A stretch of 64,000 nt of DNA from Versatilivorator sp963663845 (GTDB taxonomy: Bacteria > Acidobacteriota > Terriglobia > Versatilivoradales > Versatilivoraceae). The notes beneath the pieces are model-generated. The model saw only the letters and a list, made by a program, of their open reading frames with translations. It had not been told where the DNA came from and did not search any database. This document shows, one piece after another, positions 32,360 through 40,620 of this stretch. Every line of letters begins with the position of its first letter. Positions within the stretch are counted from its first letter, which is position 1. The translations under genes were made by a program, and so were the position numbers. Location: the NCBI GenBank assembly GCA_963663845.2, contig OY760650.2, positions 806,001 through 870,000 on the forward strand. Reading direction: 5' to 3'.

Positions 32360-32734
32360 CTACCCTCTTCCGTAGCGGTCTTCCAGGCGGACGATGTCCT
32401 CCTCGTCGAACTCTCCGAAGGCGATCTCCAGCCAGCGGCTGGGACGGGGGCCCGCGCCCGCGGCCCGATGGCGGGTGCGGCGGGGGATATAGATCTCCTC
32501 GCAGGGCTCCGGATGCCAGGTCCGCTCTCCCACGGTCACCTGCAAGCCCGGGTCGAGAGCCACCCAGAGCTCGTCCCGGTGGCGGTGAAGCTGCAAGGAA
32601 AGAACCTGTCCGGGATTGACGGTGATGATCTTGACCGTGCTCGCCCGGTTGTGGGTGAAGCGGCGAAAGGCCCCCCAGGGCCTCTGCTCCCGGTGGATCA
32701 GGGATCGGGGATCGTCCTGTGGGTCCTGTGGCAT
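32360..32734 (-). CDS. Mannose-6-phosphate isomerase-type cupin
   Basis: The 124-residue protein matches the type II phosphomannose isomerase cupin: REQRPWGAFRRF, VKIITVNPGQVLSLQLHRHRDELWVAL (metal-binding Q-x-H-x-H-R-x-E), then EEIYIPRRTRHRAAG and LEIAFGEFDEEDIVRLEDRYGR. The pyrophosphorylase half usually fused to it in ManC/AlgA is absent, so it is a stand-alone cupin, probably supplying mannose for the adjacent polysaccharide genes. Confidence 0.88.
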   Translation of the reverse strand: MPQDPQDDPRSLIHREQRPWGAFRRFTHNRASTVKIITVNPGQVLSLQLHRHRDELWVALDPGLQVTVGERTWHPEPCEEIYIPRRTRHRAAGAGPRPSRWLEIAFGEFDEEDIVRLEDRYGRG

Positions 32735-32875
32735 AATGTGGCCTTCCTGCAGTCGATTGCGGTCGGGGAACCCAGCTAGCCTAGACGATCGGCGAGGACA
32801 ACCTCAAGCCGGAATGCCGTTTCCCCGCACCGGAGGGGACGGGAATCGAGACCGCCCCCGGGGAGGATCGACCGG

Positions 32876-33970
32876 ATGGAGACCATGCTGGTTGCCGGGG
32901 GCGCCGGGTTCATCGGCTGCAACTTCGTCCGGCTGGCGCTGGCCCGAACCGAGGCCCGGCTGGTGGTGGTGGACAAGCTGACCTATGCCGGCAGCCTCCA
33001 CAACCTGGAGGGGCTGGCCGGCCAACCCCGCTGCCGCTTCCTGCGGGGGGACATCGGCGACCGGGAGTTCGTCGGCAAGCTCTTTCAAGACTATCGGCCG
33101 ACCTGGACGGTCAATTTCGCGGCCGAGACCCACGTGGATCGCTCCATCGACGATCCCCGCCCCTTCCTGGCCACCAACGTGGCGGGCGCCGCCGAGCTGC
33201 TGGAAGGCGCCCGGACCCACTACCGCCAGCTCGAGGGTTCGGCCCGCGACCGCTTCCGCTACTTGCAGGTGTCTTCCGACGAGGTCTACGGCAGCGCCGA
33301 GGGAACATCGACCTTCTCGGAAGCCAGCGCCTGCGCCCCCAACTCCCCCTACGCGGCTTCCAAGGCCGCCGCCGACCACTGGGTGCGGGCCTATCACCGG
33401 ACCTACGGGCTGCCGACCCTCACCACCCGCTGCTCCAACAACTACGGGCCCTACCAGTTCCCCGAGAAGTTGATACCGCTGATGGTGCTGAACGCCATGG
33501 AGGCCCGGCCGCTGCCCATCTACGGAGACGGTGGGAACGTGAGGGATTGGCTCCACGTGGAGGACCACTGCGCCGCCCTGCTGCTGGTCCTGCAGGAAGG
33601 CCGCCCGGGGGCCGGCTACAACGTCGGGGGCGGCAACGAGCGCACCAACCTGGAGATGGTGGACCGGGCATGCGCCTGCCTGGAGGCGCTGCTTCCGGCC
33701 GCCGCCAACCCGGCCATGCAGCGCCGGGGGGTTGCGGCCTACGCCGACCTCAAGAGGCGGGTTCCCGACAGGCCGGGCCACGACCGCCGCTACGCCGTCG
33801 ATTCCGGAAAGATCCGCAGGGAGCTGGGCTGGGCTCCCCGATACGGCCTGGAGGAGGGCCTGGCTCGAACGGTGCGCTGGTACGCCGAACACCGGGACTG
33901 GTGCCGCAAGGTAGAGGAAGACAACTACGACCGCCGGCGGCTGGGGACCGCGGGCAGGGTGGAATCATGA
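32876..33970 (+). CDS. rfbB: dTDP-glucose 4,6-dehydratase
   Basis: The 364-residue SDR protein makes dTDP-4-keto-6-deoxyglucose, the second step to dTDP-rhamnose. It has GGAGFIGCNFVRLAL near the N-terminus, VVDKLTYAGSLHNLE, NFAAETHVDRSI, the SSDEVYGS strand, catalytic YAASKAAADHWVRAY and RCSNNYGPYQFPEKLIPL, all diagnostic. The ATG is preceded by GGGGAGGATCGACCGG, and a second in-frame ATG is three codons on. It overlaps rfbA by four bases. Confidence 0.96.
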   Translation: METMLVAGGAGFIGCNFVRLALARTEARLVVVDKLTYAGSLHNLEGLAGQPRCRFLRGDIGDREFVGKLFQDYRPTWTVNFAAETHVDRSIDDPRPFLATNVAGAAELLEGARTHYRQLEGSARDRFRYLQVSSDEVYGSAEGTSTFSEASACAPNSPYAASKAAADHWVRAYHRTYGLPTLTTRCSNNYGPYQFPEKLIPLMVLNAMEARPLPIYGDGGNVRDWLHVEDHCAALLLVLQEGRPGAGYNVGGGNERTNLEMVDRACACLEALLPAAANPAMQRRGVAAYADLKRRVPDRPGHDRRYAVDSGKIRRELGWAPRYGLEEGLARTVRWYAEHRDWCRKVEEDNYDRRRLGTAGRVES

Positions 33971-34842
33971 GAAAGGGAATCATTCTGGCCGGAGGCTCGG
34001 GCACCCGCATGGCTCCCATCACCCGGGTCGTCAGCAAGCAGATTCTGCCGGTCTACGACAAGCCGATGATCTACTATCCGCTGTCGACCCTCATGCAGGC
34101 CGGGATCACAGACATTCTGGTGATCACCACTCCCCGCGACCGGCCGGCCTTCGAGGGATTGCTGGGTGACGGCAGCCAGTGGGGACTGAGCCTGAAATAC
34201 GCGGTTCAGCCTCGTCCCGAGGGCATCGCCCAGGCCTTCCTCATCGCCAGGGACTTCCTGGAGGACCAGGCGCCGGCCCTGGTGCTGGGCGACAACATCT
34301 TCTACGGCCAGGGACTCTCCCGGAGTCTGCGCCGGGCCAGCCGGCAGACCGGCGGGGCCACCGTCTTCGCCTACCAGGTGCGCGATCCGCAACGCTACGG
34401 CGTGGTCTCCTTCGACGAGGAGAGCCGGCCCACCGGCCTGGAGGAGAAGCCGGCGCGGCCCCGCTCCGCCTACGCGGTGACCGGGCTCTACTTCTACGAC
34501 CGGCAAGCGGTCGAGATGGCTTCGAAGCTCCAGCCCTCGGCCCGCGGCGAGCTGGAGATTTCGGATCTGAACCGGGAATACCTGGCCATGGGCCGGCTCC
34601 GGGTGGAGAAGCTGGGCAGGGGAATAGCCTGGCTGGATGCGGGCACCCGCGAGTCGCTGCTGCAGGCGTCGGTCTTCATTCAGACCCTGGAGGAGCGCCA
34701 GGGGCTGATGGTGGCCTGCCCCGAGGAGATCGCGCTCGAAATGGGATGGATCGAGGCCGGCGACGTCCGCCGCATGGCGCGGTCCATGCAGGGAAGCCCC
34801 TATGGGCGCTACCTGATGGAGTTGGTGGAGCCTGGAAAGTGA
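33967..34842 (+). CDS. rfbA: Glucose-1-phosphate thymidylyltransferase
   Basis: The 291-residue protein begins MRKGIILAGGSGTRMAPITR, the nucleotide-binding loop, followed by VSKQILPVYDKPMIYYPLST and LVLGDNIFYGQGLS with the catalytic Asp. WLDAGTRESLLQAS closes the core. It activates glucose as dTDP-glucose, first step of the rhamnose pathway. Its ATG overlaps the rfbB stop as ATGA. Confidence 0.96.
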   Translation: MRKGIILAGGSGTRMAPITRVVSKQILPVYDKPMIYYPLSTLMQAGITDILVITTPRDRPAFEGLLGDGSQWGLSLKYAVQPRPEGIAQAFLIARDFLEDQAPALVLGDNIFYGQGLSRSLRRASRQTGGATVFAYQVRDPQRYGVVSFDEESRPTGLEEKPARPRSAYAVTGLYFYDRQAVEMASKLQPSARGELEISDLNREYLAMGRLRVEKLGRGIAWLDAGTRESLLQASVFIQTLEERQGLMVACPEEIALEMGWIEAGDVRRMARSMQGSPYGRYLMELVEPGK

Positions 34843-34849
34843 GGCACGC

Positions 34850-35401
34850 ATGAAGGTCGCCCGCACGGCGCTGCCCGGAGTGCTGGTCATCGAGCCCGAG
34901 GTCTACAGCGACGCCAGGGGATTCTTCCTGGAGTCCTACCACGCCCGCCGCTACCACCACCAGGGCCTCCCGCCGGAATTCGTGCAGGACAACCACTCCC
35001 TGTCCCGCCATGGAACCCTGCGGGGGCTGCACGCCCAGGTGCGGCAGGCCCAGGCCAAGCTGGTGCGGGTGATCGAGGGGGAGGTGTTCGACGTGGCCGT
35101 GGACATCCGGCTGGGGTCGCCCACCTTCGGGCGCTGGACCGGCGTCTGTCTCTCGGCGGTCAACCGCCGGCAGTTCTTCCTTCCCGAGGGCTTCGCCCAC
35201 GGCTTCGCCACCACCAGCCCTTCGGCCCAGGTGGAGTACAAGTGCAGCCGCTACTACGACCCGGACGACCAGATCGCCATACGCTGGGACGATCCCGAGA
35301 TCGGGATCGAATGGCCCATCCGGCAACCCCTCCTGTCCCCCAAGGACCGGGACGCCCCCCTGCTGAGCCAAATACGAGACCGGCTGCCCCGCTTCGACTG
35401 A
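34850..35401 (+). CDS. rfbC: dTDP-4-dehydrorhamnose 3,5-epimerase
   Basis: The 183-residue cupin protein shows the RmlC motifs DARGFFLESYHARRY, FVQDNHSLSRHGTLRGLH (catalytic His at the end), EVFDVAVDIRLGSPTFG, and FAHGFATTSPSAQVEYKC with the base-catalyst region. The residue after RGLH is Ala instead of the usual Tyr/Phe. It follows rfbA by seven bases, completing rfbBAC; the reductase is on the other strand at 26731-27597. Confidence 0.94.
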   Translation: MKVARTALPGVLVIEPEVYSDARGFFLESYHARRYHHQGLPPEFVQDNHSLSRHGTLRGLHAQVRQAQAKLVRVIEGEVFDVAVDIRLGSPTFGRWTGVCLSAVNRRQFFLPEGFAHGFATTSPSAQVEYKCSRYYDPDDQIAIRWDDPEIGIEWPIRQPLLSPKDRDAPLLSQIRDRLPRFD

Positions 35402-35414
35402 GGTCGGCAAGAAA

Positions 35415-35443
35415 TCCCGGGAGCGCGGGCGTCCCGCCCGCCC
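35415..35443. repeat. Solo half-copy of the GC palindrome between convergent genes
   Basis: CCCGGGAGCGCGGGCGTCCC is followed by GCCCGCC. It fills almost the whole 46-base gap between the stops of rfbC and the aldolase gene, so it could act on both transcripts. Confidence 0.6.
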
Positions 35444-35447
35444 TTCC

Positions 35448-36203
35448 CTACCCCTTCACCTGGGCCAACTGGGAGCGGACGCTGCTTCGCAGCATGGCCA
35501 GGTCGTTGGAGAGGTCGATCATCTGAAATCCCCGCGAGATCCACTGGTTGGCGGCGGCCGCGTCGCGCACCGGCAGGCCGGCGGGCTTGCCCACGGCCCG
35601 GCACCCCTCCAGGACCCGCATGAGCTGGCGCTCGTGCTCGGGGTCGCTGCCGATCTGCTCCGCCGTGAGGCCCATGGACAGACCCAGGTCGTGGGGACCG
35701 ATGAAGCCCACGTCGATGCCGGGGACCGCCATGATCTCCTGAATCTGATCCACGCCTTCGAGATCCTCGATCTGGGGAATCAGCAGGATCTGCTCGTTGG
35801 CCACGGCCGGGTAATCGAGGAAGGTCTGATTGCGGCCCGTCCCGGCGGAACGTTGGCCCAGCGGAGGATAGCGGACCGCCTGCACCAGGGCTTCCGCCTG
35901 GGCGCGGTTGGACACGTGGGGAATGACCACGCCCAGGGCGCCGGCGTCCAGCACCCGGGCGATGTCTTCCGGATTGTGGGACCACACCCGGGCCAGGGGA
36001 ACGGCGCCCCGAGACTCGATGGCCCGGAACCCGTTGGCGGCATCGTCCAGGGCCCAGGGGCCGTGCTCCATGTCCACGGTCAGCCACTCGTACCCTTCGG
36101 TGGCCAGGACTTCGGCAGCCAGGGTAGAGGCCAGGTTCAACCAGGAACCGACCGACACCTTTCCGGCATTCAACGCAACCTTCAGGGGATTTTCCAATCG
36201 CAT
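35448..36203 (-). CDS. HpcH/HpaI aldolase family protein
   Basis: The 251-residue TIM-barrel protein has GSWLNLASTLAAEVLATEGYEWLTVDMEHGPW (first strands and the E-H motif), VPLARVWSHNPEDIARVLDAGALGVVIPHVS with the catalytic Arg and metal-binding region, and IPQIEDLEGVDQIQEI then IDVGFIGPHDLGLSMG. This matches class II pyruvate aldolases such as HpaI, which cleave or form 2-keto-3-deoxy acids. The natural substrate is unknown. No pathway genes adjoin it. Confidence 0.92.
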   Translation of the reverse strand: MRLENPLKVALNAGKVSVGSWLNLASTLAAEVLATEGYEWLTVDMEHGPWALDDAANGFRAIESRGAVPLARVWSHNPEDIARVLDAGALGVVIPHVSNRAQAEALVQAVRYPPLGQRSAGTGRNQTFLDYPAVANEQILLIPQIEDLEGVDQIQEIMAVPGIDVGFIGPHDLGLSMGLTAEQIGSDPEHERQLMRVLEGCRAVGKPAGLPVRDAAAANQWISRGFQMIDLSNDLAMLRSSVRSQLAQVKG

Positions 36204-36610
36204 GCAAGCCTCCGGATCAGGAATTCATGAATGCTCGCCGGACGGAGCACAGCCAAGCCTGGCTCCATGGCCCGGACGGCGGTCCATTGTGACGGCAACG
36301 GAGAAGCCAGTCAACAGCGGGGGACATCGGGGCGGCTTGCGGCGGCTCGGGAATGCAGGCCGTCCGTTGCCCGAAAAAATCCTGCGCATCGATGTTAATT
36401 GTCCCCGAATACCACGAGGCGCCCAGCATACGCGCGAACGCGTTTTGCAATTTCACCGGTTGTTTTCTCAGCGGGAAGGCCCTAAATTAGGAAATTCGAT
36501 TATCAGACGCTCAGCTTCGGGGGCGCCGTCCGGTTCCTGCGCCCCGAAAGATCCCGGGCGAGCGGCAGAGACGGACACCCATTGATGAGACGACAACACT
36601 GGAATCCAAT
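36204..36610. other. Intergenic region between divergent aldolase and permease genes
   Basis: 407 bases with no supported gene. A 79-codon minus-strand frame at 36217-36456 has no domain or ribosome site. The right half is AT-richer (TTAGGAAATTCGATTATC near 36487) and may hold the permease promoter, but no clear -35/-10 pair is seen. Confidence 0.45.
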
Positions 36611-38353
36611 ATGAAAGATCACACCCAGGACGTCCGTTACGAGCCGGACGAACGACCTCCGCTTCCTCTCACCATCGGCCTCGGGTTGCAGTACGCCACG
36701 CTGACGGTCGCCGGCATCGTGCTGACGCCGGTGATCCTGGTTGGCGCCGCGGGAGGCGAAGAGGCCTATATGGCATGGGCCGTGTTCGCCGCGCTGGTGG
36801 TCAGCGGAATCACCACCGCGATCCAGTCCGCTCGCATCGGCCGCCTCGGCTCCGGCTATCTCCTGCTCATGGGAAGCAGCGGCGCCTTCCTGGCCGTCTG
36901 CGTGGCGGCGCTGGAACGGGGAGGCGGGGGCCTGATGGCGAGCCTGATCATCGTCTCCTCCCTCTGTCAGTTCATTCTGGCGGCAAAGCTCTCCCTGTTC
37001 AGGAAGATCTTCACGCCCACCGTGGCGGGAACCGTGCTGATGCTGATTCCGGTCACGCTGGGACCGATCATCTTCCGCAAGCTGAACGACGTGCCGGCCG
37101 ACGCCGCTCCCTCGGCCGCCCCGGTCACGGCCGGCCTGACCCTGGCGCTGATGACCATCCTCTCGATGCGTGGCAGCGGCGCCTGGAGACTCTGGGCCGG
37201 AGCCCTGGGGATGGTTGCAGGCTGCGCCTTCGGGGGGCTCTTCTACGGCATCTACGACACCCGGCGGGTCCTGGAGGCCGACTGGATCGGCTTTCCGCAG
37301 CTTGCCTGGCCGGGTCTCGACTTCGGCTTCGGCCCCGACTTCTGGGCCCTGCTGCCCGCCTTCGTGCTGGTGACGCTGGTGGGCGCCCTCGATACCATCG
37401 GAGACGGCATCGCCATCCAGCGGATCTCCTGGCGCAGGCCGCGCGCCATCGACTTCCAGTCGATCCAGGGCGCCCTCACCGCCGACAGCCTGGGCAACCT
37501 GCTTTCCGGCCTGACGGGCACGGTTCCCAACACCACCTACGCGGCCAGCATCGCGGTGGCCGATCTCACCCGGGTGGCGGCCCGGGTGGTCGGCATCTGC
37601 GTCGGGGTCATTTTCGTGGCGCTGGCGTTTCTGCCGAAGCTGGTCGCCGTCATCGTCGCCATTCCCGGTCCGGTGGTGGCCGCCTACTTGATCGTGCTGG
37701 TGGCATCCCTCTTCATCCTCGGCGTCCGGGTGCTCATGCACGATGGGCTGGACTACCGAAAGAGCTTCGCGGTAGGCATCGCCTTCTGGCTGGGGATCGC
37801 CTTCCAGCTCGGGTGGGTCTATCCCGAACTCCTCCAGGGCGCCTGGAGCGAGCTGCTCGGAAACAGCATGACGGTCGGCGGAATGACCGTGATCGCTCTG
37901 ACGCAGTTCGTGGAGCTGACGGGACCGCGCCCGCGGCGCCTGAAAACGGAGCTGACCCCGGCAAACTTGCCGAAGATCGATCTGTTTCTGTCCGATTTCG
38001 CTGCGCGGGGGAAGCGCACCGGGGAAATGACCGATCGACTGCGGGCAGTGGGCGAGGAGATGCTGCTGACCCTGACGCGGCCGGAGGACGCAGGCAGGGC
38101 GCCCGCGGGACGCCATCTCCTGCTGGTGGCGCGCAACGATGGGGATGCGGTCGAACTCGAGTTTGCGGCCACGACCGACGACTCCAACCTGGAGGACCAG
38201 TTGGCGCTGCTCGGTGAACAGACCACCGGTCCCCCGGTCGAGACCGAGGTCTCTCTCAGACTGCTGCGCCACTATGCGTCGTCGGTCCGCCACCAGCAGT
38301 TTCACGACACCGACGTGATCACCGTCCGCGTGGGACCCGCCGCCTCCATGTGA
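36611..38353 (+). CDS. NCS2 (xanthine/uracil) permease with C-terminal extension
   Basis: The 580-residue protein has about 12-14 membrane segments in residues 20-440. NCS2 landmarks include LQYATLTVAGIVLTPVIL, the substrate-site region LVGALDTIGDGIAIQRISW (the E-x-x-GD position here reads DTIGD), and TGTVPNTTYAASIAVADLTRVAARVVG. It should import a nucleobase or related compound. Residues 445-580 are an extra cytoplasmic part: RLRAVGEEMLLTLTR, LLLVARNDGDAVELEFA and LRLLRHYASSVRHQQFHDTD. It has the layout of a degenerate RsbW/histidine-kinase-type ATPase fold. The extension is unusual; a sensory role is inference. Confidence 0.88.
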   Translation: MKDHTQDVRYEPDERPPLPLTIGLGLQYATLTVAGIVLTPVILVGAAGGEEAYMAWAVFAALVVSGITTAIQSARIGRLGSGYLLLMGSSGAFLAVCVAALERGGGGLMASLIIVSSLCQFILAAKLSLFRKIFTPTVAGTVLMLIPVTLGPIIFRKLNDVPADAAPSAAPVTAGLTLALMTILSMRGSGAWRLWAGALGMVAGCAFGGLFYGIYDTRRVLEADWIGFPQLAWPGLDFGFGPDFWALLPAFVLVTLVGALDTIGDGIAIQRISWRRPRAIDFQSIQGALTADSLGNLLSGLTGTVPNTTYAASIAVADLTRVAARVVGICVGVIFVALAFLPKLVAVIVAIPGPVVAAYLIVLVASLFILGVRVLMHDGLDYRKSFAVGIAFWLGIAFQLGWVYPELLQGAWSELLGNSMTVGGMTVIALTQFVELTGPRPRRLKTELTPANLPKIDLFLSDFAARGKRTGEMTDRLRAVGEEMLLTLTRPEDAGRAPAGRHLLLVARNDGDAVELEFAATTDDSNLEDQLALLGEQTTGPPVETEVSLRLLRHYASSVRHQQFHDTDVITVRVGPAASM

Positions 38354-38368
38354 GCGGCCCTGCCCCAC

Positions 38369-39796
38369 TTACCCGCCCAGCCAGCGGAAGGCCTGAGCCA
38401 CGCAGAAGCAGACCAGAAAGCCCATGGCGATGGGGAGAAGCGCCGAGGCCGCCGTCCACCTGGCGCTGCCGGTCTCCTTCCAGATGGTGTAGAGGGTGGT
38501 GGAGCAGGGGTTGTGCAGCAGGCTGAACAGCATCAGGTTGATCCCGGTCAGCAGCGTCCAGCCGTCGGCCTCCAGCACCCCCAGGGTGGCCGAGGCCGAA
38601 TCGAACTCGAACATGACCCCGGCGCCCTCTCCCACCCCGGAGAGGCCGGCGCTCACAACGGTCAGCATCAGCACGGTGGGGATGACGATCTCGTTGGCGG
38701 GGATGGCGATGATGTAGGCCAGCAGGATGACGCCGTTGAGCCCGATGAGAAGCCCGAAGGGATTCATCCCCTGGATCAGGTGCTCCGCCAGGCTGGCGCC
38801 GCCGAGGTGGATGTTGGAGACCAGCCAGATGGCGGCGCCGGCCGGCACTGAAAACATCACCGCCCGCCAGAGCACGATCAGGGTGCGGTCGATGAGGGAG
38901 GTGTAGATGGTCTGCAGGATGCGGGGGGGGCGGTAGGGCGGCAGCTCCAGGCTGAAGGCCGAAGCCTCTCCCTTGAGCAGGGTGCGGGACAGGCCCCAGG
39001 ACACCAGGAAGGTGCACGCCACTCCCAGCAGCACCACCGCCATCACGGCCCCTGCCGACACCAGTCCGGCCAGGGCCGGAGGCGCCAGGCTGCCGATGAA
39101 GATGGTGGCGATCAGGATCTGGGTGGGCCAGCGGCCGTTGCAGAGGGAGAAGTTGTTGGTCAGGGTGGCGATCAGCCGCTCCCGGGGACTGTCGATCACC
39201 CGGGTGGCCACCACCCCGGCCGCATTGCATCCGTAGCCCATGGCCATGGTGAGGGCCTGCTTGCCGTGGGCTCCGGCCTTCTTGAACCAGCGGTCCAGGT
39301 TGAAAGCCACCCGGGGCAGGTAGCCGAAGTCCTCCAACAGGGTGAAGAGGGGGAAGAAGATGGCCATGGGGGGCAGCATCACGCTCACCACCCAGGCCAT
39401 GGCCAGGAACATGCCGTCGATCAGCAGTCCGTCGAGCCACCAGGCCAGGCCGGCCGCGGCCGCCGCCTGCTTGAGGGCGGGATGGAGGGTTTCCAGGAAC
39501 AGGGAGGACAGCAGGCTGGAGGGGACGTTGGCTCCGGTGATGGTCACCCACAGCACCACCGCCATCAGCAGCATCATGATGGGGAAGCCCAGCCAGCGGC
39601 TGGTGACCAGCCGGTCGATGGTCCGGTCCAGATCGAAGGCGGGCCGGGCGTCGTCCCGACCCAGCACCCGGTCCGAGATCCGGGCGGCATCGGTGTAGAG
39701 CGCCTCCATCAGCGAGTCGTGGAGGTTGGGCCCCACTTCCCAGCGCAGATTGGCCGCTGCCTCCAGCACGTCTTCCCGGGTGTTCGCAGGACTCAT
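38369..39796 (-). CDS. feoB: FeoB C-terminal half: ferrous iron channel domain as a separate protein
   Basis: The 475-residue membrane protein starts MSPANTREDVLEAAANLRWE and carries the FeoB helical linker (RISDRVLGRDD). The two Gate domains follow: MAMGYGCNAAGVVATRVID with its conserved Cys, and VLMLTVVSAGLSG together with LLHNPCSTTLYTIWKETGS, plus FGYLPRVAFNLDR. FeoB normally joins the GTPase and channel in one protein. Here the break lies in the linker, and the ATG overlaps the stop of the GTPase gene by four bases with a GAGGGGG ribosome site. That suggests translational coupling and not a sequencing error. Confidence 0.9.
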   Translation of the reverse strand: MSPANTREDVLEAAANLRWEVGPNLHDSLMEALYTDAARISDRVLGRDDARPAFDLDRTIDRLVTSRWLGFPIMMLLMAVVLWVTITGANVPSSLLSSLFLETLHPALKQAAAAAGLAWWLDGLLIDGMFLAMAWVVSVMLPPMAIFFPLFTLLEDFGYLPRVAFNLDRWFKKAGAHGKQALTMAMGYGCNAAGVVATRVIDSPRERLIATLTNNFSLCNGRWPTQILIATIFIGSLAPPALAGLVSAGAVMAVVLLGVACTFLVSWGLSRTLLKGEASAFSLELPPYRPPRILQTIYTSLIDRTLIVLWRAVMFSVPAGAAIWLVSNIHLGGASLAEHLIQGMNPFGLLIGLNGVILLAYIIAIPANEIVIPTVLMLTVVSAGLSGVGEGAGVMFEFDSASATLGVLEADGWTLLTGINLMLFSLLHNPCSTTLYTIWKETGSARWTAASALLPIAMGFLVCFCVAQAFRWLGG

Positions 39797-40620
39797 CCCG
39801 CCCCCTCGGCCGGCGCCGCCGTTCCCGCTGCTTCCGGGGCTCTCGCCAGTTCGGCCAGCTCCCCCGAGCGCACGGCCTCCTCGATCCTGGCGTCCCCCTC
39901 CAGCAGGCGCAGGGCCACCCAGCGGGCATTGGGAAGACCGGGGAAGGCCGCCCGCAGCTTGTCCACCAGCAGGCTGACAGCGCGCTTGAGCGCCGGAGGC
40001 TCGCTCTGAATGCGATGGGGCTTGCAGACCAGCTCTCCGGTGGCCACCTGGTGGATCATGTCGATCAGCAGGGGGATGCCCCGTCCCTGGCGGGCCGCCG
40101 CCGGCGCCACCGGGACGCCCAGCTCCCTCGCCAGGGAACGTTCGTCGACGGTCAAGCGGTGGCGTTCGGCTTCGTCCATGAGGTTCAGGCAGACCACTGC
40201 CCGTCCGGTGATCTCCAGCACCTGGCAGACCAGGTTGAGGTTGCGTTCCAGCCGGGTGGCGTCCACCACGATCACGGTCACGTCGGGCTGGCCGAACAGG
40301 ATGAAGTCGCGCGCGATCTCCTCGTCGGTGCTGGTGGAGAGCAGCGAGTAGGCGCCCGGCAGGTCGACCAGCTTGTAGTGGCTGCCCTGGTAGGCGAAGC
40401 CGCCCTCGGCCCGGGTCACGGTCTTGCCGGGCCAGTTGCCGGTATGCTGGCGAAGCCCGGTGAGGCTGTTGAACAGCGTGCTCTTGCCGGTGTTGGGATT
40501 GCCGGCCAGCGCCACCACGAAGTCGTAGCGGTCCATGTTCACCCCCAGCCGCTTCAGGTTGGCCGGATGGTGGGCGGGACAGACCTCGCAGGCGCTTGGA
40601 GAGGGAGTCGGTTGCCTCAT
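39793..40620 (-). CDS. feoB: FeoB N-terminal half: G-protein domain as a separate protein
   Basis: The 275-residue soluble protein has the FeoB GTPase motifs: G1 GNPNTGKST at 40-48, G2 region QHTGNWPGKTVTR, G3 VDLPGAYSLLS, and the G4-like LNLMDEAERH, followed by the helical GDI-type domain. Before G1 lies CEVCPAHHPANLKRLG, a CxxC-x-HH segment. It controls the separately encoded channel domain downstream. The start overlaps the DtxR-FeoA stop by one base (TGATG). Confidence 0.92.
   Translation of the reverse strand: MRQPTPSPSACEVCPAHHPANLKRLGVNMDRYDFVVALAGNPNTGKSTLFNSLTGLRQHTGNWPGKTVTRAEGGFAYQGSHYKLVDLPGAYSLLSTSTDEEIARDFILFGQPDVTVIVVDATRLERNLNLVCQVLEITGRAVVCLNLMDEAERHRLTVDERSLARELGVPVAPAAARQGRGIPLLIDMIHQVATGELVCKPHRIQSEPPALKRAVSLLVDKLRAAFPGLPNARWVALRLLEGDARIEEAVRSGELAELARAPEAAGTAAPAEGAG

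Noticed and set aside
36217..36456. 79-codon minus-strand frame
   Set aside because: No domain, weak start context and unremarkable composition; treated as intergenic.
36503..38368. Minus-strand open frame of 621 codons
   Set aside because: Antisense to the NCS2 permease, whose membrane-protein sequence is clearly the real one.
39790..39800. Sequencing frameshift as the cause of split FeoB
   Set aside because: A good ATG, a ribosome site and a break in the natural linker fit a true split; it is kept as a check in the findings.
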